From Butyrivibrio sp. MB2005 (GTDB lineage Bacteria > Bacillota > Clostridia > Lachnospirales > Lachnospiraceae): DNA of 64,000 nt. A model generated the notes under the pieces. It was given only the letters and a program-made list of their open reading frames with translations. It made no database searches and was not told where the DNA came from. Position numbers and translations under genes: made by a program. Positions within the stretch are counted from its first letter, which is position 1. Each line of letters begins with the position of its first letter. The DNA is taken from assembly GCF_000424285.1 (NCBI RefSeq), contig NZ_KE384157.1, positions 62,001 to 126,000 of the forward strand. The letters run 5' to 3'. This document shows positions 24,256 to 34,582 of this stretch, piece after piece.

Positions 24256-25581
24256 ATGAAAATACAGAACATAATCGTAAATGAAGAAGCCATGAAAACT
24301 CCCGGTGCTATCCTTGTGGGTCTTATGCATGGCAATATAAGTGATTCCAAATTTGAGAGATCAATGAACGAGCTTGAAGCTCTGACCGGTGCCTGCGATC
24401 TTGAGGTCAAGGGGACAATCACCCAGACACTTCCACATCCTGAGCATGGCACGTTTATCGGCAGCGGTAAGGTTGAGGAGCTTAAGAACCTGATAAATAT
24501 GCTTGATGCCGACATTGTTATTTTCGGAGATACACTCTCTCCCATTCAGATAAGGAATCTTGAGAAAATTTTGGATACCGAAGTAATCGACCGCACTGGT
24601 CTTATACTCCAGATTTTTGCAAAGAGAGCCAGAACCAGAGAATCCAGAATGCAGGTAGAGTACGCCCAGCTGCAATTCATGCTTCCGAGACTTGCCGGCA
24701 TGCGTACAGAGCTCAGCAGGCAGGGTGGAGGCAGCGGCAGACTCTCCAACAAGGGTGCCGGCGAGAAAAAGCTGGAGCTGGACAGACGTCGCATCGAGAA
24801 AAGAATGGCGGAGCTTCGAAGAGAGCTTGAAGCAGTCGAAAGAGAACGCGATACCCAGCGCTCCAAGAGAATGTCCGGGGATATACCAAGAATCTCTCTT
24901 GTGGGTTATACAAACGCAGGTAAATCAACTCTCCTGAACGCCATGCTCATGAAGAGCCATGCCGACAATGCCGAGAGCAAAATGGTCCTTCAAAAGGACA
25001 TGCTTTTTGCCACCCTCGACACCACTGTAAGACGAATCGATATGCCGGGACATAAGCCTTTTCTTTTATCTGACACCGTTGGATTCATAGATGAGCTTCC
25101 CACCACTTTGGTAAAAGCATTCCGCTCCACTCTTTCAGAAGCGGTATATGCGGATCTTTTGGTAGAGGTTATAGATTTCTCAGATCCTGACTATCTGAAT
25201 CAGATTGAGGTCACAGAGAAGACTCTCAGAGATATAGGTGCTGGCGAAATTCCGATAATTTATGTTTTTAATAAGGCGGATGTTGTAATCGGCAATTCAG
25301 AGCATACTGCCATGACTATACCTCATGTGCGAAATGACAGAATCTATATGTCAGCCGAGAACATGATAGGTCTTGATGAACTGATAACGCTCATGGAGAA
25401 AACACTTGAGGGTGAGCGAATAAATGCTGAATTCCTTATCCCCTATTCAGACGGTCAGGCCCTCCACGATATCTCAACCCGCTCAGATGTGATCGAGACT
25501 GAGTACACCGAAGAGGGCACTCATCTTACGGTTAAATGCAGCAAGAAGATGATCGTAAATTATATGCAATATACGATTTGA
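24256..25581 (+). CDS. hflX: GTPase HflX
   Basis: A 441-residue ribosome-associated GTPase. The N-terminal HflX domain (residues 1-190, ending in the glycine-rich linker RQGGGSGRLSNKGAGEKKLE) is followed by a coiled coil and the G domain: G1 GYTNAGKST (about 216), G3 LSDTVGFIDELP, G4 NKAD. HflX splits stalled or stress-inactive ribosomes. The C-terminal extension is present. ATG 24256 follows GAAAGGG. Confidence 0.95.
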   Translation: MKIQNIIVNEEAMKTPGAILVGLMHGNISDSKFERSMNELEALTGACDLEVKGTITQTLPHPEHGTFIGSGKVEELKNLINMLDADIVIFGDTLSPIQIRNLEKILDTEVIDRTGLILQIFAKRARTRESRMQVEYAQLQFMLPRLAGMRTELSRQGGGSGRLSNKGAGEKKLELDRRRIEKRMAELRRELEAVERERDTQRSKRMSGDIPRISLVGYTNAGKSTLLNAMLMKSHADNAESKMVLQKDMLFATLDTTVRRIDMPGHKPFLLSDTVGFIDELPTTLVKAFRSTLSEAVYADLLVEVIDFSDPDYLNQIEVTEKTLRDIGAGEIPIIYVFNKADVVIGNSEHTAMTIPHVRNDRIYMSAENMIGLDELITLMEKTLEGERINAEFLIPYSDGQALHDISTRSDVIETEYTEEGTHLTVKCSKKMIVNYMQYTI

Positions 25582-25600
25582 TTGCTGCGATTATTCAGGG

Positions 25601-27115
25601 TTATTCTTCCTCTTCTTCATTTTGTATATCCTGAGGAACTCTGCTATAGGTTGATACCAAAAGGTTGATACTTCTGGCGAGGTCCTCGGAAAGGAAGTTT
25701 GGTGTAAGTCTCCACTGCCAGTTGCCCTCAGCGGTACCTGGCGTATTTATTCTCGCTTCTTTTCCTTTACAGAGATAATCCTGCAAAGGAACAATACAAA
25801 GATCCGCAACAGATCTATATGCTTCTCTGATAATATCCCACACAAAAGCGCCATAATCCGTATTCATGGAATTGATGTAACGCCTTGTAAAGTCACGTTC
25901 TCCTTCATTTATCTCCTGAACCCAGGCAAAGGTAGGCGTATTGTCATGGGTTCCTGTATATACGACACTGTTTTTGGTATGTCTGTGGTTTACGTAGATG
26001 CTGTCCCAGCTGGTAAAGCCGTACTGAAGAACCTTCATACCCGGAAGTCCCGTGTCCTCTAAAAGCTTCACATTCTCTTCTGTGGTATTTCCAAGATCTT
26101 CTGCGATCATATTCAGTTCACCAAATTTCTTTTTAAGGGTCTTAAACAGATCCATGCCGGGGCCCTTTTCCTGCTTACCATTCTTTGCAGTCTCATCCCC
26201 ATAAGGCACAGCGTAGTACTCTGCAAAGCCATGGAAATGATCGATTCTTATTACATCAAAAAGCTCTCTGTTTCTCTCTATTCTCTTAACCCACCAGGAA
26301 TAATCATCCTTCTTAAGACCTGCCCAGTCATATATAGGATTTCCCCAGAGCTGTCCCGTGGGCGAAAAAGCATCCGGAGGACATCCTGCCACAACAGTTG
26401 GTACAAGGTCTTTATCCATCATAAACACTTCCGGATGTGACCAGCTGTCAGCGCTGTCCATCGCAACATAAAATGGCATATCACCAATTATCTTTACTTT
26501 ATGGGCATGGGCATACTTCTTAAGCTTCTCCCACTGCTCCTCGAACTTATATTGAATGAAAAAGATAAATTCTATTTCATCCTTCTGATCCTTTTTAACC
26601 TTATCAAGAGCTTTCTTATCTCTGGCTTTAAGGTCATCCGGCCAGTCAAGCCAGGATTTGCCCTCCTGAAGATTCTTTATGACTCTAAATAAAGCATAGT
26701 CCTCAAGCCAGAAGCTCTCCTTCTTCTTAAATACCTTGAAATCATCAGGAATTGCCCCTTTAAAGCGTTCAAAAGCCTTCTTTAGAACAATTGCCCTATT
26801 CTCATAAAGCTTGCCGTAATCGACCTTTTCCTGGTCATTCCCAAAGTCCGTACCATTTACATCATCCCATGTAAGAAGGCCTTCTTCTATCAGTGTCTCT
26901 AATGATATAAAATATGAATTTCCCGCAAAAGCAGAAAATGGCTGATAAGGTGAATTGCCAAATCCCGTGGGTCCCAAAGGCAGAACCTGCCAATATCCCT
27001 GAGCTGCCTTTTCAAGGAAATCCACAAATTCATAAGCCTCTCTTGAAAAGCAACCTATTCCAAATTTAGAAGCCAGTGAAAACACAGGCATCAATATTCC
27101 ACTTTCTCTGTTCAT
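25601..27115 (-). CDS. malQ: 4-alpha-glucanotransferase (amylomaltase)
   Basis: A GH77 enzyme of about 504 residues that disproportionates maltodextrins. The start region ESGILMPVFSLASKFGIG is typical. Catalytic motifs are present: VIRIDHFHGFAEYY (nucleophile Asp), NMIAEDLGN (acid/base Glu) and YTGTHDNTPT. ATG 27115 is chosen over an in-frame TTG at 27130 because the GAGGAGG site precedes it by 5-6 bases. It is convergent with hflX; 19 bp separate the stops and no clear terminator is seen. Confidence 0.95.
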   Translation of the reverse strand: MNRESGILMPVFSLASKFGIGCFSREAYEFVDFLEKAAQGYWQVLPLGPTGFGNSPYQPFSAFAGNSYFISLETLIEEGLLTWDDVNGTDFGNDQEKVDYGKLYENRAIVLKKAFERFKGAIPDDFKVFKKKESFWLEDYALFRVIKNLQEGKSWLDWPDDLKARDKKALDKVKKDQKDEIEFIFFIQYKFEEQWEKLKKYAHAHKVKIIGDMPFYVAMDSADSWSHPEVFMMDKDLVPTVVAGCPPDAFSPTGQLWGNPIYDWAGLKKDDYSWWVKRIERNRELFDVIRIDHFHGFAEYYAVPYGDETAKNGKQEKGPGMDLFKTLKKKFGELNMIAEDLGNTTEENVKLLEDTGLPGMKVLQYGFTSWDSIYVNHRHTKNSVVYTGTHDNTPTFAWVQEINEGERDFTRRYINSMNTDYGAFVWDIIREAYRSVADLCIVPLQDYLCKGKEARINTPGTAEGNWQWRLTPNFLSEDLARSINLLVSTYSRVPQDIQNEEEEE

Positions 27116-27250
27116 ACCATTCCTCCTCAATAAGTCATAATGAACACAGTCATATCAAGATGTCACATAAATACGTTGTGCCCACATGAATTTTACACAT
27201 ATTACTATACCATAATTTGTGCAAAAACACATTTTTATGGTCTGTATAAC

Positions 27251-27285
27251 GCAAAAAGAGCATCACCGAAGTGACGCTCTTTTGC
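27251..27285 (-). terminator. Terminator of the 1730-residue surface protein gene
   Basis: On the minus strand GCAAAAGAGCGTCAC - TTCG - GTGATGCTCTTTTTGC forms a long stem with a stable tetraloop and a T-rich arm, 24 bp after the stop. Confidence 0.85.
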
Positions 27286-27308
27286 TAATTTATGAGTGGA
27301 ATATTGAA

Positions 27309-30300
27309 TTATTCATTCTCTTCCTTTTTTCTTCTGCCTATAGCCATAAGTGATACTGCTGCGCCGGCTGCGAAGACAAGAACAAGCACTCTTGCAGTAT
27401 TTGTATTATCCTCTGTGCCACCACGTCTAGCACCAAGTACCTGAGCTTCTTCAGCTGCAGGAGTTTCAGGCTCTCTCTTAACACCAAGTACAGAAGGCTG
27501 AGACGGTGAATCATCATCATCAGAATCATCCTCTACGCTGCCGTTTGGAACTTTCTTCTCATCATCATCGTCGTCAGGATCATCATCTGTCTTCTTTTTC
27601 TTATCATCCTTATCAGGAACTTCTGTATCATCTGTTACAGTAAGTGTACCTTCAACAGTTGTAATGTCGTAGTTACCGATATCTGTCTTAGGCTGACCTT
27701 CTACTGTTCCATCATAAAGGGTGTAACTAAATGTGTTAGCTACTGAACCAGGATTTGTGATTGTACCTGTTACATCGAAGTTTGCACCTTCGCCATGTAC
27801 AAATCCGGTCTTCTCACCAACTTCTGAAGCTGTAACTGTCTTCTCTGTAAGAGGTGTTCCATCGTAAACCTTGCTTGCAGAACCGGATGTAAGAACAACT
27901 TCTCTCTTAAGAACGTGGAGATAACCGATAACCTCTGTAGGATCTTCCTCTACCTTAGCGTTCTCTGTTTCGGACTCGCCTGTAGTCTCATTGTTATTAG
28001 CATCTTCTGCAGGAGCATTAGTCTCATCATCAGCATTTAATGACTTAGGAAGCTGAACATCAGTCTTGTCGCCTTCCCTGACAACCTTGATCTGGAACTC
28101 ATCACTTACATCATAGTTCTTGCCATCCATCTGCAATGTAACTGCAAGACCCTTTGTATGAAGAAGAATAGGATAATCACCTACTACAGTTCCATGACCA
28201 CCTGTGAGGTAAAGTCCGTCAACTGTTATAGTCATCTTGTCAGTAACTTCCTTAACAACAGGATCAAGAGCTATCTTTGTAGGATCGTCCTCAGCTGAAG
28301 CTTTAATCTTCAGGCTGTTAAGAAGAGTGTCAACAGCACTTCCGATACCCTGTGTAAGATTTCCTAACAGACCTGCATTCTTAGCTGCATTCTTGATAAC
28401 GTCTGTGTTTACAGTAACGTCAACATTCATGTTAGCCTTCTGGTCAACTCCGCTGTAGTAAACGTAAGTATCTGCACCTTGTTCCTGATTCTCAGTTGTA
28501 AGCTTAATGATAATCTCAAATCTCTCACTACGCTGAGTAATCTCAAGAGTACCCTCTGTCTTTGTGATTGAGTAGTTCTCAAAGTCTGTGTTCTCTTTTG
28601 CAACGTAAGTGAATGCGTTAGCACTTGTACCTTTAACTGTCTGAGATCCTGTGAAGGTATATATTGCACCTTCTTCACCAACCCAGCCATCTTCTACAAG
28701 GAGCTCACCATCTTTTCCTGTAAGAACCTTTCTTTCAGCATTTGTAAGAGGCTGAGCATTAAACTCTCTTTTAAGGTCATCAGATGTAAGTGTTACAGGT
28801 TTAGGTGTAATTGTGAATGCACCATCGTGTACTCTGATCTTTGTAAATGTATCATTTACGATATATTTTCCGTCCTCTGTAGTTGAGGCATCAATCACAA
28901 ACTTCTCACCGGTAACCTTATTTACAAGAGTAACCTTTGTTACCTTCTTGTTTTTCACTCCTGTTGCAGGATTCTGTCTAACGTTTGTTATACCCTCGTT
29001 ATTTACTGAAGCCTCAACAGTAATGTTATAGTCCTTAGCAAGAGTGCTGTTAATGTCATAAGAACCTGTTACAGAATTCTGCTTGATACCATTGTATACA
29101 GCGGAATCTGTATCTGCATAAACATCAAGCTCTGTATCAAAGTCTGCTCTCTTGTAATATACATTAAGCACTACCTGCTTTGTAGTAGTTGTCTTAATTG
29201 TATCTTCCCACCAGTTAGCTTCACCCTTATCAACAAGTGTATACTCAACATTATTCTTGGTCTTTGTAAGAGGTCTCTGCTCAGGTTTAACCGATACCTT
29301 AACCCCGGTCTTGCTTACATATACAGGACCGCAAATAAGTGAATCGAAGTAATCTGATGTAAACTCACCCTTGTCATTGTATGAAGTATCAGCGGGCTGC
29401 TCATGTCTATACTCGTATGTTCCATCAGCTTTCTGATAATAGTAGTTGATATAGTACTTCTTGTATCCACCAACTATCTCATATACTGCATAGAATTCCT
29501 GGTCACCTTCTACTGGGGTATCCTTGATCCAATTTCTTGAATAAGTCTTGCCATCAGCTGCTTTCCAGCCAACGAACTCTTTAATTACATTTCCATCAGC
29601 ATCCTTCTTAGGTTCAGGATCATCGATTGTGTATGTCTTGTCGCCATATTTCTGCTGAACCTTTGCAGAAACATTATCTCCAAGAAGAGCATGCTTTCCT
29701 TCGTCATCAGCTTCATCGAAATACTTGGTTGTGTACTCGATATCTTCCCACTGTGCATAGAAATCCATTTCATGAACAAGCAATAATGCATCATCATTAT
29801 CCACATCAGGATCCTTGTACTTATCGCCTGTACCATCTGCTGCTGTTGTCCAACCTACAAATTTCTTACCTTCAGGTGCTGTAGTAAATGTATCAGCATA
29901 TTCCTGAACATCGTATGAGTTACCACTCCATAAACCTGTAACTTCTACAGGCTCTTCTGTACAGCCATCAAAGTTTGCATGATAGGTAACTGATATCTGT
30001 GCGTTCTCGATATATCCGTCAATGTGATAAGCCTTAGCAGGATTATCATTATTATATGTGTTACCTGCTGTGTTCTTATATACGTACCACTTTATATCGC
30101 TAAGTTCTGCAGGTCTTGTAGTCTTTCCGGACGCATCTTTCTTAACTCGTACATTACTAAGATATGACTCAAGATCCTCATTTATTGTTGTGCTATCAAT
30201 AGACTTGATAAGTGTATTGATAATACCACTCATGGAACGATCCCATAAGTTGTGATGCTTATCAATCTTAGACTTGATATCAGACTCATAGTTTGGAAGT

Positions 30301-32501
30301 GTATCAAGAGCATATAGATCTACAGCTGTTCCCTTCCACTTCTCATAAGTGTAATCTGTACTATTCTTGCTAGGGAAGTAATTCCTTACATCCTGTTCAG
30401 TAGAATCTTCAGGAATTGTTTTATTGGGAAGGAGTACATAAAAAGCTACGCTTGCAAGATTATCCTTTGCTGCATAATAAACATTAAGTACATTCTTTGT
30501 CTTATCCGCATCGGCAGGATCAAGTACTAACTTACTTCCACTTGCTGTTTTATCAAGTTCGTACTCTACACCGCCGTCATTTATTGACTCTTCAATAACC
30601 GGCTCAAATTTCTTACCTACTATAGCTGTACCAAACTTTTCTTTTACAGTCTTATCACCGAGTACCTTAACCTTGTCTGTATTTTCAGAGGAAAGAGTTA
30701 ATACAGGTGTGGAAGGATATTTTCCGGCAATTCCCATGAAGCAATTTATTGTATACTCAGCCTCTTCATCCTCAGGTATGTCGAACTGATCCTCTGTAAA
30801 CTGGAATGTATAGTCAAAGCCAAATACGCCCTGTCTATACTGATGAGAGTTATAACATCTCTCATAAGCCTCTCTGTTAAGAGCCTCAGAAGCGATCTTG
30901 GCATTTGTGTAACTCTTGTCACCATATACTACATTGAAGACAATTTTATCTTTTGTAGTAACTTTATAAGGTGTGCCCCAACGTCCAAGCTGGAGACGAT
31001 ACTCATGAACTCCAAGATCATGATCCGCATCCTTTAATGGTTCCATGCAATAAGTTGCAGTATTTTCACTTCCTTCAGGAGTAATGCTAACACTTACAGA
31101 AGCACTTTTTTCTACAAGCTCATCAAATTTTGTGCCTGTGAATCCAACATCAATGTGATCATATGTCTCATATTTATCAAAATTCGTCTTTTTATAGTAG
31201 AATCTGATAACTGTATCTTTTCCAACACTTGCGATATCTTTAAAATACAAAAAAGCTATCTTCCAATCGCCTACAATAAGCTCATTTGATAGTGTAGGTC
31301 TGCGGAAGCACTCAAACTTTGTCTCCTTACCTTTAACCTCTACTACAGCATAATCAAAAGCATAATCACTGATCTTAGGTGCTACTTCTTCTGCAGAAAC
31401 ACTATCACCAAACAATACCCAATCAATGTTTACTTTTCTGATGCCATCATTACCAATAGATTTGTTCTCGCCATTCTCTTTGGTAACAGTTTGAATATCA
31501 AAGCTATAGCTTGTTCCCCATGTACCATATAATACAACTGAATAAATTGAGAAGTGCTCTGCATCAATTTTGATTTCCTGAGCTGTACTGTCTGTAATCT
31601 CTTTAATGGGTTCAACATTAGAAAGATCATCCTCTACGTGATAAACAGCAAGATCAACATCCTTATCTGCTGCTTCTTCAATCTTAGAGAATCTAACTTC
31701 TACAGTACCATCCTCAGGCTGTACATAGCCATCATAGCTCTCTGAATAGATATTGATATCATAAGAGAATGTCTGTGCTACCTCTACATCCTCACCCATA
31801 TCATCATCAATCTTATCCTTGATCTGTTCCTCAACAGAATCTTCAACCTTCTTGATATCAAGGACAGCATCATCAGGAAGAACTTCAGGATCAGCATAAA
31901 GAGATACGAGAATACCATCTATCTCCTTTGAAGCCTTGAATTCCTTTTCTCTTACTTCCTCAGCAGGTGCCTCTTCTGTAGAAGATGTGTCTGCTGCGTT
32001 AGATGCGATCTCTTCTGTGGGAAGCTCTGCATCGGGATTCTCCTCTGTAGGTGTCTCCTCTGCAGGAGTCTCATCTGCAGGTGTCTCCTCAGCAGGTGTC
32101 TCTTCCTGAGCATCACCTGTCTCTTCTGTGGAGCCTTCGCCTGCAGCATCAGAAGCTTCCTCAGTTGAGCCCTCATCTGCTGTATCTACAGCTTCCTCAG
32201 TTGCTGGAGTCTCATCTGCAGGTGTTTCGTCAGCAGGTGTCTCCTCTACTGCTTCTGCAGCCTCTTCTACAACTGTCTCCTCTTCCTTCTCCTCTTCAGC
32301 AGGTGTCTCTGCCTCAAGTTCAGACGGAACTGTTTCTTCAACAGCCTCTTCGTTTGTGCCTTCTGCTTCAAGAGTCTCTTCAGTAATCTCAGTTACTTCA
32401 GAAGCTCTGGCACCGATACTGTTGTAATCGGACGCAAATGTTGATGTAAGAACAACAGCTGCGAGCAGTCCGGCGAGTTTTCTTGCAATACTCTTCCTCA
32501 T
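27309..32501 (-). CDS. Giant secreted surface protein (InlB-type and MBG-type repeats)
   Basis: A 1730-residue protein. A signal peptide (1-34) is followed by an acidic Glu/Thr/Ala/Pro repeat region (about 38-190, many ETPADETPAE-like units). About 835-920 is an InlB/Listeria-Bacteroides repeat (VTYHANFDG ... FVGWTTAADG ... DFYAQWED). MBG-like beta modules occur around 1235-1320 and 1535-1620 (SASKVYDGTPL ... TVEGTLTVTD). An Asp/Lys-rich stalk, two VLGxxR motifs, a membrane helix and RRKKEENE end the protein. A canonical LPXTG is absent, so wall attachment by sortase is doubtful; membrane anchoring is likely. It is probably an adhesin. It shares an upstream element with the pilus signal peptidase gene. 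Confidence 0.85.
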   Translation of the reverse strand: MRKSIARKLAGLLAAVVLTSTFASDYNSIGARASEVTEITEETLEAEGTNEEAVEETVPSELEAETPAEEEKEEETVVEEAAEAVEETPADETPADETPATEEAVDTADEGSTEEASDAAGEGSTEETGDAQEETPAEETPADETPAEETPTEENPDAELPTEEIASNAADTSSTEEAPAEEVREKEFKASKEIDGILVSLYADPEVLPDDAVLDIKKVEDSVEEQIKDKIDDDMGEDVEVAQTFSYDINIYSESYDGYVQPEDGTVEVRFSKIEEAADKDVDLAVYHVEDDLSNVEPIKEITDSTAQEIKIDAEHFSIYSVVLYGTWGTSYSFDIQTVTKENGENKSIGNDGIRKVNIDWVLFGDSVSAEEVAPKISDYAFDYAVVEVKGKETKFECFRRPTLSNELIVGDWKIAFLYFKDIASVGKDTVIRFYYKKTNFDKYETYDHIDVGFTGTKFDELVEKSASVSVSITPEGSENTATYCMEPLKDADHDLGVHEYRLQLGRWGTPYKVTTKDKIVFNVVYGDKSYTNAKIASEALNREAYERCYNSHQYRQGVFGFDYTFQFTEDQFDIPEDEEAEYTINCFMGIAGKYPSTPVLTLSSENTDKVKVLGDKTVKEKFGTAIVGKKFEPVIEESINDGGVEYELDKTASGSKLVLDPADADKTKNVLNVYYAAKDNLASVAFYVLLPNKTIPEDSTEQDVRNYFPSKNSTDYTYEKWKGTAVDLYALDTLPNYESDIKSKIDKHHNLWDRSMSGIINTLIKSIDSTTINEDLESYLSNVRVKKDASGKTTRPAELSDIKWYVYKNTAGNTYNNDNPAKAYHIDGYIENAQISVTYHANFDGCTEEPVEVTGLWSGNSYDVQEYADTFTTAPEGKKFVGWTTAADGTGDKYKDPDVDNDDALLLVHEMDFYAQWEDIEYTTKYFDEADDEGKHALLGDNVSAKVQQKYGDKTYTIDDPEPKKDADGNVIKEFVGWKAADGKTYSRNWIKDTPVEGDQEFYAVYEIVGGYKKYYINYYYQKADGTYEYRHEQPADTSYNDKGEFTSDYFDSLICGPVYVSKTGVKVSVKPEQRPLTKTKNNVEYTLVDKGEANWWEDTIKTTTTKQVVLNVYYKRADFDTELDVYADTDSAVYNGIKQNSVTGSYDINSTLAKDYNITVEASVNNEGITNVRQNPATGVKNKKVTKVTLVNKVTGEKFVIDASTTEDGKYIVNDTFTKIRVHDGAFTITPKPVTLTSDDLKREFNAQPLTNAERKVLTGKDGELLVEDGWVGEEGAIYTFTGSQTVKGTSANAFTYVAKENTDFENYSITKTEGTLEITQRSERFEIIIKLTTENQEQGADTYVYYSGVDQKANMNVDVTVNTDVIKNAAKNAGLLGNLTQGIGSAVDTLLNSLKIKASAEDDPTKIALDPVVKEVTDKMTITVDGLYLTGGHGTVVGDYPILLHTKGLAVTLQMDGKNYDVSDEFQIKVVREGDKTDVQLPKSLNADDETNAPAEDANNNETTGESETENAKVEEDPTEVIGYLHVLKREVVLTSGSASKVYDGTPLTEKTVTASEVGEKTGFVHGEGANFDVTGTITNPGSVANTFSYTLYDGTVEGQPKTDIGNYDITTVEGTLTVTDDTEVPDKDDKKKKTDDDPDDDDDEKKVPNGSVEDDSDDDDSPSQPSVLGVKREPETPAAEEAQVLGARRGGTEDNTNTARVLVLVFAAGAAVSLMAIGRRKKEENE
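31940..32400 (-). repeat. Degenerate coding repeats (Glu/Thr/Pro/Ala stalk)
   Basis: Many near-copies of a GAGACxCCTGCxGAxGA-type unit encode ETPAEETPADE and EGSTEE segments at the N-terminal part of the surface protein. This is a coding repeat, not a CRISPR array: there are no unique spacers. Confidence 0.8.
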
Positions 32502-32594
32502 ATTCCCTCCATAAAATATTAAAAAATTATAAAATTTTTGACAAACTTACCTTATAAGTATATGAATTAATTTTTCATTTTGCACTACCAAAAA

Positions 32595-32626
32595 TGAAGA
32601 AATTTCTTCAAAATTCGTACTTGACA
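32595..32626 (-). promoter_or_regulatory. Upstream element A with perfect palindrome, shared with the pilus locus
   Basis: The 16-bp palindrome TGAAGAAATTTCTTCA (32595-32610) abuts AATTCGTACTTGACA (32612-32626). The latter 15-mer recurs exactly at 45569-45583 before the signal peptidase gene, next to another inverted repeat. Both lie 95-125 bp before minus-strand starts. It may be a binding site for a common regulator of the surface island. Confidence 0.55.
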
Positions 32627-32652
32627 AGTAATAATTTCCATGAAACACAGAA

Positions 32653-32679
32653 ACCGCCTGGCTTTGCAGCACAGGCGGT
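32653..32679 (-). terminator. Probable terminator of the dipeptidase gene
   Basis: ACCGCCTG pairs with CAGGCGGT around an 11-base loop; the T-tract on the minus strand is interrupted. It lies about 50 bp after the stop. Confidence 0.6.
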
Positions 32680-32727
32680 CATAAAATTTTATTTGTCTAA
32701 CTTTTGTTAAATTTTGTTATTTTTTTC

Positions 32728-34380
32728 TTACAATTCCTTAAGTACAGCACAAAGATACTCAAAAGTCCTTCCGGCGGATGCCACACTTAATTTTTCACCG
32801 GTAGAATGAATGTCCTGCATGTCCGGTCCGATGGATACACAATCAAGATTTTCAATCTTTTCAGAGAATAATCCGCACTCTAATCCGGCATGAATCGCTT
32901 CTACTTTCATGTCCTTTTTATAGAGCTTCTTATATACATCCACCATCTTGTCGCGAAGAACAGAATCCTTGCGATAAGCCCATCCCGGATACTCTCCTGA
33001 AGTCTCGTGGATTCCATCAAAGCTTTCGATGATGATCTCCATTTTACGAAGAAGCGCTTCTTTTGCAGGTGCGATTGAACTTCTGACCGAGTAATCCAGA
33101 AGGAATGCCTCATCTACGACGCCGGCACCGGTGCTTGCAGCATCTTTTCCTTCAACCGCTCCTGATTTATTTGCAACAATCTTGAGAATTCCAAGATTAA
33201 GTGATGTCTCAACAAGTCCATCGATAGAATCGCTCATGGCCTGAACTCCAAAAGGCATTGCACAAATACATCTTGCGAGTTCAATAACCTGAGTGCATGG
33301 AATGATTCCTGAGATAACTTCTCTCTTTTCATGAACCTCAGTGTATGCATCCACGCTGGAATCAAGGTTTACTGAAGCCATGTGCGCAACATCTGTCTTT
33401 TCAGGCGGAAGACTGCTGTCAAACACTTCCTCTACCACAATTGAAAGATCAGGATCTCTGCTTCCAAGTTCTTTTTTCAGATCTTCTTCTACTTTATATG
33501 CTATATGAGAAAGCTTTCCGTAAAGTGAGAAAAATGAAACATCCGGTCCAACTATATTTCCATGGGTCTGTGATGCAAGGCCCATAAGCAAAAGCTCAGC
33601 TTCGCAGTCTGTTGCGATAGCATTGTCTGCAACACCACCATTTAAGCTTATAAGTCCGATTTCAAGGGTATCTGTGATCTCAAGAAGAAGTCTTCCCATG
33701 ATGTTATTGGCATTACCTCTGCCCTTGACTATCATCTCACCGGAATGACCGCCCTTAAGACCTTTTACATGGATTTTAACCTTAATACCACTTCTGTTCT
33801 CTCTTGTAAGAGGAAGATATCCATGGAAACGTGCGCCGCCTGCGCAGCTGACAATCATTGCACCTTCTTCTTCGTTATCAATATTGATAAGTCTCTTGCC
33901 TTCGATATCGCCACAATTAAGGGCAAAAGCACCGTCCATACCAACTTCCTCGTTGGTTGTAATGATCACTTCAAGGGGCGGATGTGGAATCTTATTGCTA
34001 TCAAGAATTGCAAGGCAGTAAGCAACAGCTATTCCATCATCACCGCCAAGGCTTGTTCCCTCAGCCCAGATAAACTCTCCGTCAGTCTTAAGCTTAAGGG
34101 GATCCTTGGTCATATCGATCTTCGCCCCCTTTTCCTTAACAGCGACCATATCCATATGTCCCTGAAGGATAACGGGCTCATGATCCTCATAGCCTTTTGT
34201 GCCGGGCTTTTTGATCACTACATTGTATTCCTTGTCCTGGCGCACATAGAGGTTCCTGTCCTTTGCAAACTTAACCAGGAAATTACTGATTTTCTTAACG
34301 TTATATGATCCATGGGGAATATTACATATCTCCTCAAACCATTTAAATACTTCTGCGGGTTTTAATTTTTCAAGTGCCAT
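32728..34380 (-). CDS. pepD: Aminoacyl-histidine dipeptidase (M20 family, PepD-like)
   Basis: A 550-residue zinc dipeptidase that hydrolyses Xaa-His dipeptides; the usual length is about 480-490, so it is somewhat long. Visible metal and catalytic motifs: LQGHMDMVA (His, Asp), EGTSLGGDDGIAVAY (bridging Asp), ITTNEEVGMDGA (catalytic Glu and metal Glu) and, near the C-terminus, AIHAGLECGLF with SIGPDMQDIHSTGE (metal His). ATG 34380 follows AAAGGAC. It sits between surface genes but is probably a housekeeping enzyme. Confidence 0.92.
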   Translation of the reverse strand: MALEKLKPAEVFKWFEEICNIPHGSYNVKKISNFLVKFAKDRNLYVRQDKEYNVVIKKPGTKGYEDHEPVILQGHMDMVAVKEKGAKIDMTKDPLKLKTDGEFIWAEGTSLGGDDGIAVAYCLAILDSNKIPHPPLEVIITTNEEVGMDGAFALNCGDIEGKRLINIDNEEEGAMIVSCAGGARFHGYLPLTRENRSGIKVKIHVKGLKGGHSGEMIVKGRGNANNIMGRLLLEITDTLEIGLISLNGGVADNAIATDCEAELLLMGLASQTHGNIVGPDVSFFSLYGKLSHIAYKVEEDLKKELGSRDPDLSIVVEEVFDSSLPPEKTDVAHMASVNLDSSVDAYTEVHEKREVISGIIPCTQVIELARCICAMPFGVQAMSDSIDGLVETSLNLGILKIVANKSGAVEGKDAASTGAGVVDEAFLLDYSVRSSIAPAKEALLRKMEIIIESFDGIHETSGEYPGWAYRKDSVLRDKMVDVYKKLYKKDMKVEAIHAGLECGLFSEKIENLDCVSIGPDMQDIHSTGEKLSVASAGRTFEYLCAVLKEL

Positions 34381-34490
34381 ATTTATGTCCTTTCTATATA
34401 AAGATTAGCCATCATTTAATCAAATACATTCTACCACATTTATGTTCAAGCTCAACTAAGCTCGTAAAAAACTCACCCTGTGCTCTAATC

Positions 34491-34526
34491 AAAAAAACGG
34501 TACATATCTTCAAAATGATATGTACC
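34491..34526 (-). terminator. Terminator of the sortase (213-residue) gene
   Basis: GGTACATATC (34499-34508) pairs with GATATGTACC (34517-34526); on the minus strand seven T follow. It closes the pilus gene cluster. Confidence 0.85.
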
Positions 34527-34582
34527 GCCTATATATTTATGTTTTTATATTTATAAAACAAACAGTTTCAAAAGCTCAAAAC

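Noticed and set aside
31940..32400. Repeats that resemble a CRISPR array
   Set aside because: Units are variable and in frame, encode a Glu/Thr/Pro stalk and have no unique spacers of constant length.
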